Of a stretch of DNA of 44,147 bases, positions 28,338 to 37,445 are shown one piece after another. The position numbers and the translations under genes are program-made. Location of the stretch: positions 1 to 44,147 of the forward strand of contig CAJWAR010000035.1 in the NCBI GenBank assembly GCA_913020445.1. The letters are read 5' to 3'. A model generated the notes under the pieces. It did not search any database. It was not told where the DNA came from and worked only from the letters and a program-made list of their open reading frames with translations. The stretch comes from an uncultured Rhodospirillaceae bacterium. GTDB lineage: Bacteria; Pseudomonadota; Alphaproteobacteria; Rhodospirillales; UBA2165. Position 1 is the first letter of the stretch, and each line of letters begins with the position of its first letter.

Positions 28338-28366
28338 TTGACGGGGGCCCGTGGCAGACCTAGATT
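28338..28366 (+). promoter_or_regulatory. Promoter of trxA
   Basis: TTGACG (28338-28343) and TAGATT (28361-28366) are separated by exactly 17 bases, close to the housekeeping sigma consensus. The trxA start is about 70 bases downstream. This implies that trxA has its own promoter although it follows addA. Confidence 0.6.
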
Positions 28367-28436
28367 GGATTTATAGTATTTTAATAATCCGGTGCGCAAA
28401 ATAGGCAAATCCGGTTAGTTAACATAGGAACCAAGC

Positions 28437-28754
28437 ATGTCTAAACAAGTAACAGATGATTCATTCGACAGCGACGTTATTTCTGCTGCCGAACCGGTGC
28501 TGGTTGATTTTTGGGCGGAATGGTGCGGCCCTTGTAAACAGATCGCACCCGCTTTGGACGAAATCAGTGCCGAACTTGGTGGTCGATTGACCATCGCCAA
28601 AGTAAATATCGATGATAATCCGGAAACGCCGTCCAAATATGGCGTTCGCGGCATTCCGACTTTGATTTTGTTTAAAGGCGGTGAGGTTGCGGCGACCAAA
28701 GTGGGCGCACTGCCGAAAAGCAAATTAAAGGAATGGGTCGAATCCGTTATTTAA
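28437..28754 (+). CDS. trxA: Thioredoxin
   Basis: This 105-residue protein is a standard thioredoxin that reduces disulfides in cytoplasmic proteins such as ribonucleotide reductase. The active site is WCGPC (Cys30 and Cys33), with the conserved Asp24 in LVDFWAEW and the cis-proline loop GIPTLILF. Length is normal for TrxA. AGGAACC precedes the ATG. It sits between its own promoter and a strong terminator, so it is probably a monocistronic unit. Its reductase gene is not in the window. Confidence 0.97.
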   Translation: MSKQVTDDSFDSDVISAAEPVLVDFWAEWCGPCKQIAPALDEISAELGGRLTIAKVNIDDNPETPSKYGVRGIPTLILFKGGEVAATKVGALPKSKLKEWVESVI

Positions 28755-28781
28755 TGAGCTTATGATATTTTCGTTATCGGG

Positions 28782-28810
28782 ACCCCGCCAACCTGGCGGG
28801 GTTTTGTTTT
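28782..28810 (+). terminator. Rho-independent terminator of trxA
   Basis: The stem ACCCCGCCA/TGGCGGGGT is a perfect 9-bp match with a 3-base loop. It is followed by the T-rich tract TTTGTTTT. It begins 27 bases after the trxA stop codon. Confidence 0.92.
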
Positions 28811-28839
28811 AGGCGCAGAGTTTTAATAAAGGACAGTTA

Positions 28840-30375
28840 ATGAGTATCGTACATGCCAAGGATACGCCTTATACTTGGGGATTTTACGATGAGCTCAACC
28901 CGATATTCTTAAACTATGTGTGCGCCCTCAATGGCCATCACCCGGTACCGATCAAAGATGGCTTCAGCTATTGTGATCTGGGCTGCGGCTTCGGCGTAAC
29001 TGCCAATGGACTGGCTCAGCTTTTTCCGCAAGGCAAATTTACCGGTATAGATTTTAATGAAGATCATATCGCGACCGCTACTGAATTGGCGAAGGATTGC
29101 GGCAGTACCAATATCGAGTTTATGACGCTGGATGTTAATCACATCACCGATGCTGAATTGCCGCAGTATGATTTTATTATTCTTCATGGCGTGTTGTCCT
29201 GGGTCGATCCGGGGACTCGCGAAAATATCCGCCAATTTGTCGCCGACCACATAAAAGACGATGGCATCGTCTATGTCAGTTACAACAGCCTGCCGGGCTG
29301 GGCGGCGTTGGCACCGCTTCGCGATGTCGTGCTCACCCATACGGCAGGCATGACGACAGATTATCTGATGAAAACCCAGGCTGGTCTGGATTATCTTGAT
29401 TTTATGGCAACGAATAACGCTGCCTTTTTTGTTGATAATCCACCGGCGCGTGAATTTCTCGCTGAGATAAAGACCAGGGATATCGAATATGTCGCCCATG
29501 AACTGTTAATCGAGTTTACCAAGGCCTACTACTTCCATCAGGTGGCCGCAGAATATCGCAGCGCAGGTCTCAGCTATTCCGGCAACGCGGATTTATACCT
29601 GAATTTTATCGACCTTGCCGTGCCGGCGGAGTTTCGCGAAATCTTGCTGAAGGCAACGTCTCGCTTTGAGTTTGAAAGCCGGGGCGATTTCATCCGCAAC
29701 CAGCGCTTCAGAAAAGACGTCTATAAAAACAGCCGTAAGACTATGAGCGAAGAAGAGCAACTTGAGACGCTGTCACACATTGTTTTTGGTACGAGCTGTA
29801 TGGTGCCGGAATTTCAGACTTCCGTGGCGTTTGGCGACGTTGAGCTCAAATATGCTGGTGATGTGTTTACTGGCTTGATCGAAGTTTTATCGACGACGCC
29901 TAAATGCGCTGCCGAGCTGGTTCAAATGGATCAGTTTAAAGCTTATGGTCTGGATCTCGTCATTGATGCGCTCAAGTTTCTCAGTGCCGGCGGGCAGGTT
30001 GTACCGATGCGGGAGAATGCCAATGGCCGAACCGATTTGGATATTGATGCCGATCGCTACTCAATTCCGGCCAGTTTTAATGTTCAATTGTTGAAGCGCC
30101 GGCTGTTGCAACAGGATGCTCTCGGATTGATCGCGCCCAAAGCGGGTGTTGGTATTTCTGTTTCCATGGCAGACGCATTGTTTGCCCTTTGTCTGGTTGA
30201 AGCCAATAAAGACGAGGTGCCGAATTGGGTGTTTCAACGCTTGCTCGAAGCGCGCCAGGAATTGCAGTTTGAGGGCGGCACCGAAACCGAAGCGATTGCC
30301 GCTGCAGTCGAAAAATTCCGCGCAACCCGCCTGCCCAAATTCCTCGAGCTTGGGATCTTGGAACCGGCGGAGTAA
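28840..30375 (+). CDS. Class I SAM-dependent methyltransferase with regulatory domain
   Basis: This 511-residue protein has an N-terminal Rossmann methyltransferase domain. Motif I is YCDLGCGFGVTANGLA, followed by the acidic strand end FTGIDFNEDH and a motif IV region YDFIILHGVLSWVD. The central and C-terminal 300 residues match the methyltransferase regulatory-domain type (PF10119-like), with a helical end. The substrate is unknown. AAAGGACAG precedes the ATG, and the gene stands alone between the trxA terminator and a converging response-regulator gene. Proteins of this kind are common in alphaproteobacteria and may act on proteins or glycans; that is speculation. Confidence 0.83.
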   Translation: MSIVHAKDTPYTWGFYDELNPIFLNYVCALNGHHPVPIKDGFSYCDLGCGFGVTANGLAQLFPQGKFTGIDFNEDHIATATELAKDCGSTNIEFMTLDVNHITDAELPQYDFIILHGVLSWVDPGTRENIRQFVADHIKDDGIVYVSYNSLPGWAALAPLRDVVLTHTAGMTTDYLMKTQAGLDYLDFMATNNAAFFVDNPPAREFLAEIKTRDIEYVAHELLIEFTKAYYFHQVAAEYRSAGLSYSGNADLYLNFIDLAVPAEFREILLKATSRFEFESRGDFIRNQRFRKDVYKNSRKTMSEEEQLETLSHIVFGTSCMVPEFQTSVAFGDVELKYAGDVFTGLIEVLSTTPKCAAELVQMDQFKAYGLDLVIDALKFLSAGGQVVPMRENANGRTDLDIDADRYSIPASFNVQLLKRRLLQQDALGLIAPKAGVGISVSMADALFALCLVEANKDEVPNWVFQRLLEARQELQFEGGTETEAIAAAVEKFRATRLPKFLELGILEPAE

Positions 30376-30399
30376 TATCCGGCTAGGAAGAATTGTCGT

Positions 30400-30804
30400 C
30401 TAATTGGTTAGCGACTTAACCATCGCCTTGACGCGCTTTTGCAATTCATCAGCAGTAAAGGGTTTGGTTAAATATTGACTGACTCCGGCGTCGGCCGCCG
30501 CTCGGACATTTTCAATCGATGAGTTAGAGGTCAGCATCATAAAAGGAATATCCGGCCTAATTTCCCTTAGCTCTTTTAGAAATTCCAGGCCGCTCTTGCC
30601 CGGCATATTCCAATCACAAATGACAATATCTACAATACGCGCATCCTCTTGAAACATCATCAAAGCCTTATCAGCGTTTAGTGTCCGCTCGATTTTTTCG
30701 AAACCCATAGACTGTAAGATTGTCGCAATGAGGGTAATCATGCTTTGATCGTCATCTATGATCAGTACACGAACATTAGCGTAAGGGTTTTTGTCGTCAA
30801 TCAT
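30400..30804 (-). CDS. CheY-like single-domain response regulator
   Basis: This 134-residue protein is a receiver domain with nothing attached. It has the acidic pocket LIIDDDQ, phospho-acceptor Asp64 (VICDWNMPG), the switch residue in MLTSNS and the conserved KPF lysine. Lacking an output domain, it should act by binding a partner, as CheY or DivK do. ATG 30804 is the chosen start; the frame opens six codons earlier with a TTG. It lies about 40 bases after the ghrA-like gene and may share its transcript. No kinase or chemotaxis gene is adjacent. Confidence 0.88.
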   Translation of the reverse strand: MIDDKNPYANVRVLIIDDDQSMITLIATILQSMGFEKIERTLNADKALMMFQEDARIVDIVICDWNMPGKSGLEFLKELREIRPDIPFMMLTSNSSIENVRAAADAGVSQYLTKPFTADELQKRVKAMVKSLTN

Positions 30805-30843
30805 CGGTTCAACTGTACCCAATTACCCAGATAAATAAATCCC

Positions 30844-31776
30844 TTAATACCCCAATGCCTTGTCCGTCAGTTGTTGCAATGGCTCACCAGCCTCAAAGCG
30901 GCGGATGTTTTCGACAAATTGCGGTGCGATTTGGCTCACCGGCGGGCGGCGGGCGCAATGCGGCATGATGGTGATCTGGGGGTGATCCCAGAGCGGGCTG
31001 TCTTCGGGCAGTGGTTCCGGCTCGGTCACATCCAAAGTGGCTGCCGACAAATGCCCGCTATCAAGGGCAGCGACCAAATCATCGGTGACGACATGACCGC
31101 CGCGGCCCAAATTGATAATCGCCGCACCTTCCGGCAGTTTGGCGATTGTCTCGGCGTCAATGATACCTTTGGTCTCCGGCGTAAAAGGCAACAGACAGAT
31201 CGCTATATCCGTCCGCGCGAGAAAGGCATCGAAGTTGTCCGGCCCGGCAAACACTTCAATCGGTGCATCCGGTTTTGGTGTCCGCGCCCAGGCAGCGACA
31301 TCAAAATTCAGGGATAACAACACATCAACAATCGGCTTCGACATGGTGCCATAGCCCATCATGCCGACACGCTGATCCTGGGGGCGCTTTTGCGGCAAAG
31401 GCTGCCAATTGTGCTGGCGTTGTTGTTCCCGGTAGGCCGGCAGATTGCGGTGGTGGCGCAGCACGTGGGTCACGGCATATTCGGTCATCGACGGATCACC
31501 CGTTGTCGGCTCGCCTTTAACCAAGGGAATGCCTTCGGGGCAGGCTGGGTTATTGTAGATGCCTTCAACGCCTGCCAGCATGGTCAGCATAAGCTTAAGA
31601 TTTGGCAGGGGCGGCAGATCCTGCATCAGCGGGCGGCCGATGACGAGATAGTCGATATCTGCCGGATCACCGATTTCCGGCCATTCGCGGATTTCCAAAT
31701 ACGGATAGGCTGCCTAAAAAAAAGGTGTCCAATCGTCTATCGTTCCCCGCAAACTGTTAAACATTAATAGTGCCAT
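30844..31776 (-). pseudogene. ghrA: GhrA-like 2-hydroxyacid dehydrogenase interrupted by an in-frame TAG
   Basis: Read from ATG 31776, the frame encodes about 310 residues, matching glyoxylate/hydroxypyruvate reductase A. Codon 21 (31714-31716) is TAG. The same frame continues on both sides, with DDWTPFF before and AAYPYLEIREWPEIGD after, as expected for the family. Downstream sequence keeps the substrate Arg (NLGRGGHVV), the Glu in DVTEPEP and the His in PHCARR. The dinucleotide loop reads GYGTMS, with the third glycine of GxGxxG replaced. AAGGAG lies 11 bases before the ATG and 15 bases separate it from folC. The only later start near the break is a TTG at 31698 without a ribosome binding site. 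The gene is either a recent pseudogene, dependent on suppression, or affected by a base error. Confidence 0.8.
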
Positions 31777-31791
31777 CGGTCGAATTTCTCC

Positions 31792-33072
31792 TTAAGAATT
31801 ATCTTTCAGCACACTACCGGCTAAATAGAGCGAGCCGCAAACCAAAATGCGGCCCCCTAATTTATTGGCCGATTTATTGGCTGTGATCTGGGTAATTGCG
31901 TCACCTATGGACGACGCTTTTAACGCCTCAATACCCAACGCAGTGGCGGTGTCGGACACTTCATCGGCGCTTAAGCTCGCCTCTTCACCCGTGATTTCAA
32001 CGGCCCATAAGGCTGTCGTGTGGTCTTTGAGCGGGCTCAAAAAACCGCTCGGGTCTTTGCTGTTGATCAAGCCGGCAATCAAATAAAGCGGCCGGTCATC
32101 CATTGCTTTAACCGTGTTCGCCAACGCTATACCGGCAGCCGGGTTGTGGCCGCCATCGAGCCAAAGCTCCCAATTGTCCGGCAGTTGATCCGTGAGTGGG
32201 CCACTGGTGAGTTTTTGCATCCGTGCCGGCCAGTCGATGGATTGCAGGCCGCTGGTGACGGCTTCCCGGGTGATGCGTATATCACCAAGCGCCGCCAAAC
32301 TAACAATCGCTAAGCCTGCATTTTGCAATTGGTGAGGGCCTGGCAGGGCCGGCAAAGGCGGCTCGATCTCGCCTTCCGGCGTCATGACAGTGAGCTGATC
32401 GCCTTTGATCGCGATAAACCAATCTTCGTCCTCAACAATCAACGGCGCATCAACGCCGGCGGCAAAGCCTCGAATAACATCGAGAACAACTTGATCCTGT
32501 TTGGTAGTGACGCAAGTTACCCCTGATTTCATGATGGCGGCTTTCTCAACCGCAATACCGGCGAGATCATCGCCCAAGAAGCCCGCATGATCCTGGCTGA
32601 TCGGCGACAGCACCGTCACTGCCGGCCGGGCAATCACATTGGTCGCATCCAAGCGGCCGCCCAAACCCGTTTCAAGCAAGACCAAATCAGCCGGTTCCCG
32701 TGAAAACGCCAGCAACGCAATCGCCGTGGTAATTTCAAAGAAAGTGATGGGCGCATCGACATTGGCGGCTTCAACTTCATCAATCAACGCCAGGAGTGCA
32801 TCGTCACTGATCAGCTCGCCCGCAATTCGAATACGTTCATTGAATGTCACCAAATGCGGCGACGTGTAGACATGCACCCGCAATCCAGCTGCCTCGGCAA
32901 TAGATCGCATAAAAGCTAACGATGAGCCCTTACCATTGGTGCCGGCGATGTGGATCACCGGCGGCAAACGAGCTTCAGGATTGCCGAGCACCTCCAGTAA
33001 CCGTTCAATGCGTTCCAGCGACAAATCAATGACTTTGGGATGATGTTGGTTGAGGCGCTGGACGAGATCCAT
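31792..33072 (-). CDS. folC: Bifunctional folylpolyglutamate synthase / dihydrofolate synthase
   Basis: This Mur-ligase-like enzyme of about 426 residues joins glutamate to dihydropteroate and extends folate polyglutamate tails. The P-loop HIAGTNGKGSSLAF and the FolC signature LLETGLGGRLDATN are present, with SPISQDHAGFLGD supplying metal-binding residues and LDGGHNPAAG near the C-terminal domain. ATG 33072 is the chosen start; a GTG three codons earlier is equally possible. trpA ends 18 bases upstream. In many alphaproteobacteria accD lies between trpA and folC; it is not here. Confidence 0.95.
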   Translation of the reverse strand: MDLVQRLNQHHPKVIDLSLERIERLLEVLGNPEARLPPVIHIAGTNGKGSSLAFMRSIAEAAGLRVHVYTSPHLVTFNERIRIAGELISDDALLALIDEVEAANVDAPITFFEITTAIALLAFSREPADLVLLETGLGGRLDATNVIARPAVTVLSPISQDHAGFLGDDLAGIAVEKAAIMKSGVTCVTTKQDQVVLDVIRGFAAGVDAPLIVEDEDWFIAIKGDQLTVMTPEGEIEPPLPALPGPHQLQNAGLAIVSLAALGDIRITREAVTSGLQSIDWPARMQKLTSGPLTDQLPDNWELWLDGGHNPAAGIALANTVKAMDDRPLYLIAGLINSKDPSGFLSPLKDHTTALWAVEITGEEASLSADEVSDTATALGIEALKASSIGDAITQITANKSANKLGGRILVCGSLYLAGSVLKDNS

Positions 33073-33090
33073 ATCTCTCACACTTTTGTT

Positions 33091-33912
33091 TTAGGCAGTT
33101 AGGCCTCTTGAAATATCGCGGACCAGATCAAGCACCGCCTCGGTGCAGCCATCTTGGGCGCTGCCATCGGGATTTAGATTTTCGGCGATCTGATTGACGA
33201 AGGCGGAACCGACAACAACTGCTTCAGCATGTTGACCGATCGCCGCTGCCTGCTCCGGAGTCTTAATGCCAAAGCCAACCGCGATGGGGAGGTCGGTGTG
33301 CCGCCGCAAACGTTCTAAGGCACTTTCGATATCCTGTGTTGCGGCTGATTTGGTGCCGGTAATCCCGGTGACCGAGACATAATAAACAAAGCCGCTGGCA
33401 TGCTCGACGACGGTCGGCAGGCGCTGATCATCAGTGGTTGGTGCCGTCAGATAAATAAAGCTCAAGCCCGCCTGCTCAACCGGGTCCCGCATTTCAGCTT
33501 CTTCCGGCGGCAGATCAACAATGATAAAGCCGTCGACACCGGCGGCGGCGGCGTCTGTGACGAACTTTTCAACGCCATAAATATAGATTGGATTGAAATA
33601 GCCCATCAGGATAATTGGCGTGTCGCTATCGTTATCCCGGAAACCCCTTACCATATCGAGGGTCCTGATCATTGAAGCGCCGTTATCAAGGGCGCGTTGG
33701 CTCGAGGCCTGGATCGCCGGACCGTCCGCCATCGGATCGGAAAACGGCATACCGAGTTCGATAATGTCGGCGCCGGCTTCTGGCAGCTGATTTAAGATCG
33801 CCGAGGAAACATCCAAATTGGGATCGCCTGCCGTCGTAAAAGCCACCAGCCCCGTCCGGCCCTGGGCTTTCAGATCGGCGAAGCGTTTGGCGATGCGCGC
33901 GCTGCCGATCAT
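33091..33912 (-). CDS. trpA: Tryptophan synthase alpha subunit
   Basis: This 273-residue TIM-barrel enzyme cleaves indole-3-glycerol phosphate to indole and glyceraldehyde 3-phosphate. The two catalytic acids lie in [16 protein letters not shown], and the phosphate-binding [10 protein letters not shown] and GFGIKTPEQ loops are present. It overlaps trpB by 4 bases, supporting equimolar synthesis for the alpha2-beta2 complex with its indole channel. Confidence 0.98.
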   Translation of the reverse strand: MIGSARIAKRFADLKAQGRTGLVAFTTAGDPNLDVSSAILNQLPEAGADIIELGMPFSDPMADGPAIQASSQRALDNGASMIRTLDMVRGFRDNDSDTPIILMGYFNPIYIYGVEKFVTDAAAAGVDGFIIVDLPPEEAEMRDPVEQAGLSFIYLTAPTTDDQRLPTVVEHASGFVYYVSVTGITGTKSAATQDIESALERLRRHTDLPIAVGFGIKTPEQAAAIGQHAEAVVVGSAFVNQIAENLNPDGSAQDGCTEAVLDLVRDISRGLTA

Positions 33913-35132
33913 GGATTGTTTCTCTCAAGATAAGCAGTGATGGAATCCATATCCTTATCACCACGTCCGCTCATATTGAGGACCATGATGTGATCCTTGG
34001 GCAGATCACCGGCGATCTTGATGGTGTGGGCAATCGCATGGGCGGATTCCAACGCCGGGATAATGCCTTCGAGGCGGGTGCAGGTCTGAAAGGCCTCAAT
34101 CGCTTCCTGGTCCGTGATCGAAACATATTCAGCCCGGCCGATATCGTGCAGCCAGGCATGTTCCGGCCCAATCCCCGGATAATCAAGACCGGCGGAAACC
34201 GAGTGGGCGTCAATGATCTGGCCATCATCGTTTTGCAGCAGAAAAGTCCGATTGCCGTGCAATACGCCTGGCGCTCCGGCATTTAAAGATGCGGCATGCT
34301 TGCCGGTCTCGATCCCTTCGCCGGAGGCTTCGACGGCAATAATGCGCACGTCGTCATCTAGAAAGGGGTAAAACAGTCCCAACGCATTCGATCCGCCGCC
34401 AATGCAGGCAATGAGGCTATCCGGCAGGCGGCCTTCCTGCTCCATGATCTGGGCGCGGGTTTCCTCACCGATGATGGATTGAAAATCCCGCACCATGGCC
34501 GGGTAAGGATGGGGGCCGGCCACCGTGCCGATCAAATAATAAGTGGTCTCGACATTAGCGACCCAATCCCGGAGCGCGTCATTCATCGCGTCTTTCAGCG
34601 TACCCGTACCGGAAGTAACCGGCACAATCTCAGCCCCCAGCATTTCCATGCGGGAGACATTAGGCGCCTGGCGGTCGATATCGGTGGTGCCCATATAAAT
34701 CGTGCAGGGGATATCAAACAATGCGCAGACGGTGGCGGTGGCGACGCCATGCATACCCGCACCGGTTTCGGCAATCACCCGATTTTTGCCCATCTTGCGG
34801 GCGAGCAAAATCTGGCCCATGCAATTGTTTACTTTATGCGCCCCGGTGTGGTTGAGGTCTTCACGCTTAAAATAAATCCTAGCTCCCCCGGATTTCGTGG
34901 CTAATTTGTTGGTCAGGCGCTCAGCGAAATAAAGCGGCGACGGCCGGCCGACATAGTTTTTAAGATAGCCGTTGAGTTCAGCCTGAAAAGCGTCATCAAC
35001 CTTGGCCTCATCATAGGCGCGCTCGACCTCCAGGATCAGCGGCATTAGCGTTTCGGCGACATAACGCCCGCCAAACAGGCCAAAATGACCATCTTCGTCC
35101 GGGCCGTCCATATATGTATTGAGCTTGCTCAT
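33909..35132 (-). CDS. trpB: Tryptophan synthase beta subunit
   Basis: This 407-residue PLP enzyme condenses indole with serine to make tryptophan. The Schiff-base lysine is Lys100 in [10 protein letters not shown]; the phosphate-binding glycine loop [10 protein letters not shown] and the C-terminal AHAIAHTIK region are typical. The ribosome binding site before ATG 35132 is poor, and a methionine at residue 8 is an alternative start. Upstream, an unusual same-axis palindrome separates it from trpF. Confidence 0.98.
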   Translation of the reverse strand: MSKLNTYMDGPDEDGHFGLFGGRYVAETLMPLILEVERAYDEAKVDDAFQAELNGYLKNYVGRPSPLYFAERLTNKLATKSGGARIYFKREDLNHTGAHKVNNCMGQILLARKMGKNRVIAETGAGMHGVATATVCALFDIPCTIYMGTTDIDRQAPNVSRMEMLGAEIVPVTSGTGTLKDAMNDALRDWVANVETTYYLIGTVAGPHPYPAMVRDFQSIIGEETRAQIMEQEGRLPDSLIACIGGGSNALGLFYPFLDDDVRIIAVEASGEGIETGKHAASLNAGAPGVLHGNRTFLLQNDDGQIIDAHSVSAGLDYPGIGPEHAWLHDIGRAEYVSITDQEAIEAFQTCTRLEGIIPALESAHAIAHTIKIAGDLPKDHIMVLNMSGRGDKDMDSITAYLERNNP

Positions 35133-35178
35133 AACGTTGATGGTTTTACCTGAATGATTAAGAAATGCAATTGCCTGT

Positions 35179-35208
35179 GTAATAAAGCGACCCGGGTCGA
35201 CTTATTAC
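35179..35208 (-). promoter_or_regulatory. Same-axis double palindrome between trpF and trpB
   Basis: GTAATAA (35179-35185) pairs with TTATTAC (35202-35208). On exactly the same axis, CGACCC pairs with GGGTCG (35188-35199). Two mismatched bases per side separate the arms. In RNA this is a strong hairpin beginning 4 bases after the trpF stop. No T-run follows on the minus strand, so it is not a standard terminator. It could be a processing or stability element, or a DNA operator. Confidence 0.55.
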
Positions 35209-35212
35209 AATG

Positions 35213-35857
35213 TTAACTTTTTGCTGCCATCAGAAACGCTTCGATGCGCTTGAGGTTTTTAACGCCCGGAGAGTCTTCAACGCCTGATGAAACATCGATA
35301 GCTGTGGCGCCGCTCGTCGCGACAGCTTCCTGGACATTTTCCGAGGTTAAACCACCGGCCAGCATCCACGGCAGAGGAATATCGGCATGGCGTAACAGCT
35401 CCCAATCGAAGGCCAAGGCATTGCCACCGGGCAGGGCATTTTTCATATCGGCGGGCGGCTTGGCATCAAACAGCAGACGATCAGCGATATCATAATAGGC
35501 GGCGGCAGCCGCCAGATCATCCGGCCCGGCTAGCTTGATGACTTTCATCGCCGGCAGGCCAGTCAACTGTTTGATCTCGTCCACCCGTTTTGGTGTTTCG
35601 GCGCCATGAAGTTGGATAAGATCGAGAGATGAGCCATCGAACATGGCGGTGATCTCGGCGTCTGTCGGATCGACGAATAAGCCAACCCGGGTGACGTTTT
35701 CCGGTACGCGGGCGATCAGAGGCAGAGATTCTTGCGGCATTAAATTTCGGGGCGAGGGCGGATAAAAGACAAAGCCGACAAAATCAGCGCCATGCTTTAC
35801 CGCCGCATCGACGGCTTCGATGCGATCAAGGCCGCATATTTTGACCTCAACCTTCAT
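35213..35857 (-). CDS. trpF: Phosphoribosylanthranilate isomerase
   Basis: This protein of about 214 residues catalyses the third step of tryptophan synthesis, the Amadori rearrangement of phosphoribosylanthranilate. The N-terminal VKICGLDR with the catalytic cysteine and the GADFVGFVF strand are typical. FDAKPP and the C-terminal ATSGATAIDVSSGVED phosphate loop complete the barrel. The open frame extends into pyrF, but ATG 35857 lies one base after the pyrF stop (TAAAATG) and gives the usual family start. Confidence 0.96.
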   Translation of the reverse strand: MKVEVKICGLDRIEAVDAAVKHGADFVGFVFYPPSPRNLMPQESLPLIARVPENVTRVGLFVDPTDAEITAMFDGSSLDLIQLHGAETPKRVDEIKQLTGLPAMKVIKLAGPDDLAAAAAYYDIADRLLFDAKPPADMKNALPGGNALAFDWELLRHADIPLPWMLAGGLTSENVQEAVATSGATAIDVSSGVEDSPGVKNLKRIEAFLMAAKS

Positions 35858-35858
35858 T

Positions 35859-36593
35859 TTAGGCGAGTTCTTCTTCGATTTCGGCAGCGATTTTTTTGGC
35901 TGCCTCAGCTGGATCGTCGGCGCCATAAATCGGCCGGCCGATCACCAGATAATCGGCGCCGCGTTTAATTGCTTCAGCCGGCGTGACGATGCGCTTCTGA
36001 TCACCCGCCGCCGCCCAGGCGGGACGAATGCCCGGTGTTAGCAACTTAAAATCCGGACCGCAAATTTCGCGCAAAGCTTCAATTTCGGCAGCAGAGCAAA
36101 CCACGCCATCCAAGCCGCACTCTTGGCTGAGTACAGCCAGGCGTTTGACCTGATCGAGCGTCGTGTCGGCAACACCAATGTCGCTGAGGTCGTCGTCATC
36201 GAGCGATGTCAGCACGGTAACACCTAATATGAGTGGCACTGGGACACCGATCTTTGCCGCTTCTTCAGCCGCCGCATCGCACGCCGCTTCAAGCATGGCC
36301 CGGCCACCCTGGGCATGAACGTTCAAAATAACAGGCTTGAGATGGACAGCAGAACGCACAGCACCGGCAACCGTGTTCGGGATATCGTGGAACTTCAGAT
36401 CGGCAAACAGCGGCATGCCGAGCTCAGTTACGCGGGCGACTCCTGCCGGCCCAAGGGCGGTAAAAAATTCTTTACCGATTTTAACGCCGCCGACCAAACC
36501 ATTGAGACTATTGGCGATTTCCAGCGCGCGGTCTATATCCGGCGTATCGAGCGGAATAAAAATACGTTTATGCGGTTGTTGATTTGAAGTCAT
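35859..36593 (-). CDS. pyrF: Orotidine 5'-phosphate decarboxylase
   Basis: This 244-residue enzyme makes UMP from OMP, the last step of pyrimidine synthesis. FIPLDTPD opens the barrel, and the catalytic Lys-Asp pair lies in FADLKFHDIPNTV. GIRPAWAAAGDQKR and the DYLVIGRPIYGA phosphate loop close it. The direct abutment with trpF suggests a shared transcript; both pathways consume PRPP. Confidence 0.97.
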   Translation of the reverse strand: MTSNQQPHKRIFIPLDTPDIDRALEIANSLNGLVGGVKIGKEFFTALGPAGVARVTELGMPLFADLKFHDIPNTVAGAVRSAVHLKPVILNVHAQGGRAMLEAACDAAAEEAAKIGVPVPLILGVTVLTSLDDDDLSDIGVADTTLDQVKRLAVLSQECGLDGVVCSAAEIEALREICGPDFKLLTPGIRPAWAAAGDQKRIVTPAEAIKRGADYLVIGRPIYGADDPAEAAKKIAAEIEEELA

Positions 36594-36659
36594 CGACGAT
36601 CTGCTCCTGAATTTTGCCTCTTATACAGGCCTCCTTCGAAGATCACCAGAAAAGAAACT

Positions 36660-36986
36660 TTATGAGTTTATGTTCGCCTGTTTACGCTTGGCGTCAAGTT
36701 CGTCGATTTTCTGTTGCAGAACAGTTAAATCTTTTTCGAGGCTGGAGGCACGGCGGCTGGCTTTGCGCGCTTTGCTGCGGGTGCCGCCAGCGGAAAACCA
36801 GGCGATGGCGCCACCACATAAAAAGCCGATAATTCCCGCGATCAGCACCGGCACATAAACCGGCGCATCCTGTAAAACCGGCAGCGGCCAAAAATCCAGC
36901 GTTACCAGGTTGCGATTGGATATCGAAAAAACCACAACAACGACGCCTACCACAATCATGGCAAGCCAGGTCAAAATACGTTTCAA
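36660..36986 (-). CDS. LapA-domain (DUF1049) membrane protein
   Basis: This 108-residue protein has two membrane segments (about residues 5-22 and 44-64), with the family motif FSISNRNLVTLDFWPLP between them, followed by a basic coiled-coil tail. This is the LapA/YciS pattern; in enterobacteria the related LapA works with LapB in lipopolysaccharide assembly control. No lapB is present. The start is a TTG with GGAG 9 bases upstream. Its position between ihfB and pyrF is common in alphaproteobacteria. Confidence 0.86.
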   Translation of the reverse strand: MKRILTWLAMIVVGVVVVVFSISNRNLVTLDFWPLPVLQDAPVYVPVLIAGIIGFLCGGAIAWFSAGGTRSKARKASRRASSLEKDLTVLQQKIDELDAKRKQANINS

Positions 36987-37043
36987 GGCGGGCTACTCCA
37001 ATTGGCTGATGGTTAATTAATCAGGCCAAAGAATCTGGGATTT

Positions 37044-37325
37044 CTAATTGTTGTTTAATTTATCGCGTAATTGTTTGCCGGTTTTAAAATAGGGTACGCG
37101 TTTGGCATCGACTTGCACTGCTTCACCTGTTCTCGGGTTGCGGCCAATGCGGGCATCCCGTTGTTTTACCGAGAACGCGCCAAAACCGCGCAATTCAACC
37201 CGGTCTCCCCGAGATAAAGCAGAAGCGATTTCATCAAATATCGTTGTTACTATCCGTTCAACGTCGCGTTGATACAGATGCGGATTTTCTTCCGCTAGAT
37301 AGGCAATGAGCTCTGATTTTGTCAT
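37044..37325 (-). CDS. ihfB: Integration host factor beta subunit
   Basis: This 93-residue DNA-bending protein matches the IHF-beta family in length. [16 protein letters not shown] opens the helical body, [12 protein letters not shown] follows, and the beta-arm contains RNPRTGEAV, which carries the intercalating proline. IHF-beta pairs with IHF-alpha, encoded elsewhere, to bend DNA at promoters and origins. ATG 37325 is chosen over an earlier frame start because GGGAAG lies just upstream and the family start is met. Confidence 0.95.
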   Translation of the reverse strand: MTKSELIAYLAEENPHLYQRDVERIVTTIFDEIASALSRGDRVELRGFGAFSVKQRDARIGRNPRTGEAVQVDAKRVPYFKTGKQLRDKLNNN

Positions 37326-37445
37326 CGTCTTCCCGCCCTCCTCGGCAAGATCCACGCCGGTCAAGTATTAGTCCACAGGTTCGATTTATTGGCGCTATTA
37401 AAATCAAAATGTTTCAAATGCGCCTTATTCTATAAAATTGTGTCT

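Noticed and set aside
31717..31724. Frameshift at the eight-base homopolymer in the ghrA-like gene
   Set aside because: Family-like sequence is in one frame on both sides, so adding or removing one base would break it further. A substitution explains the stop better.
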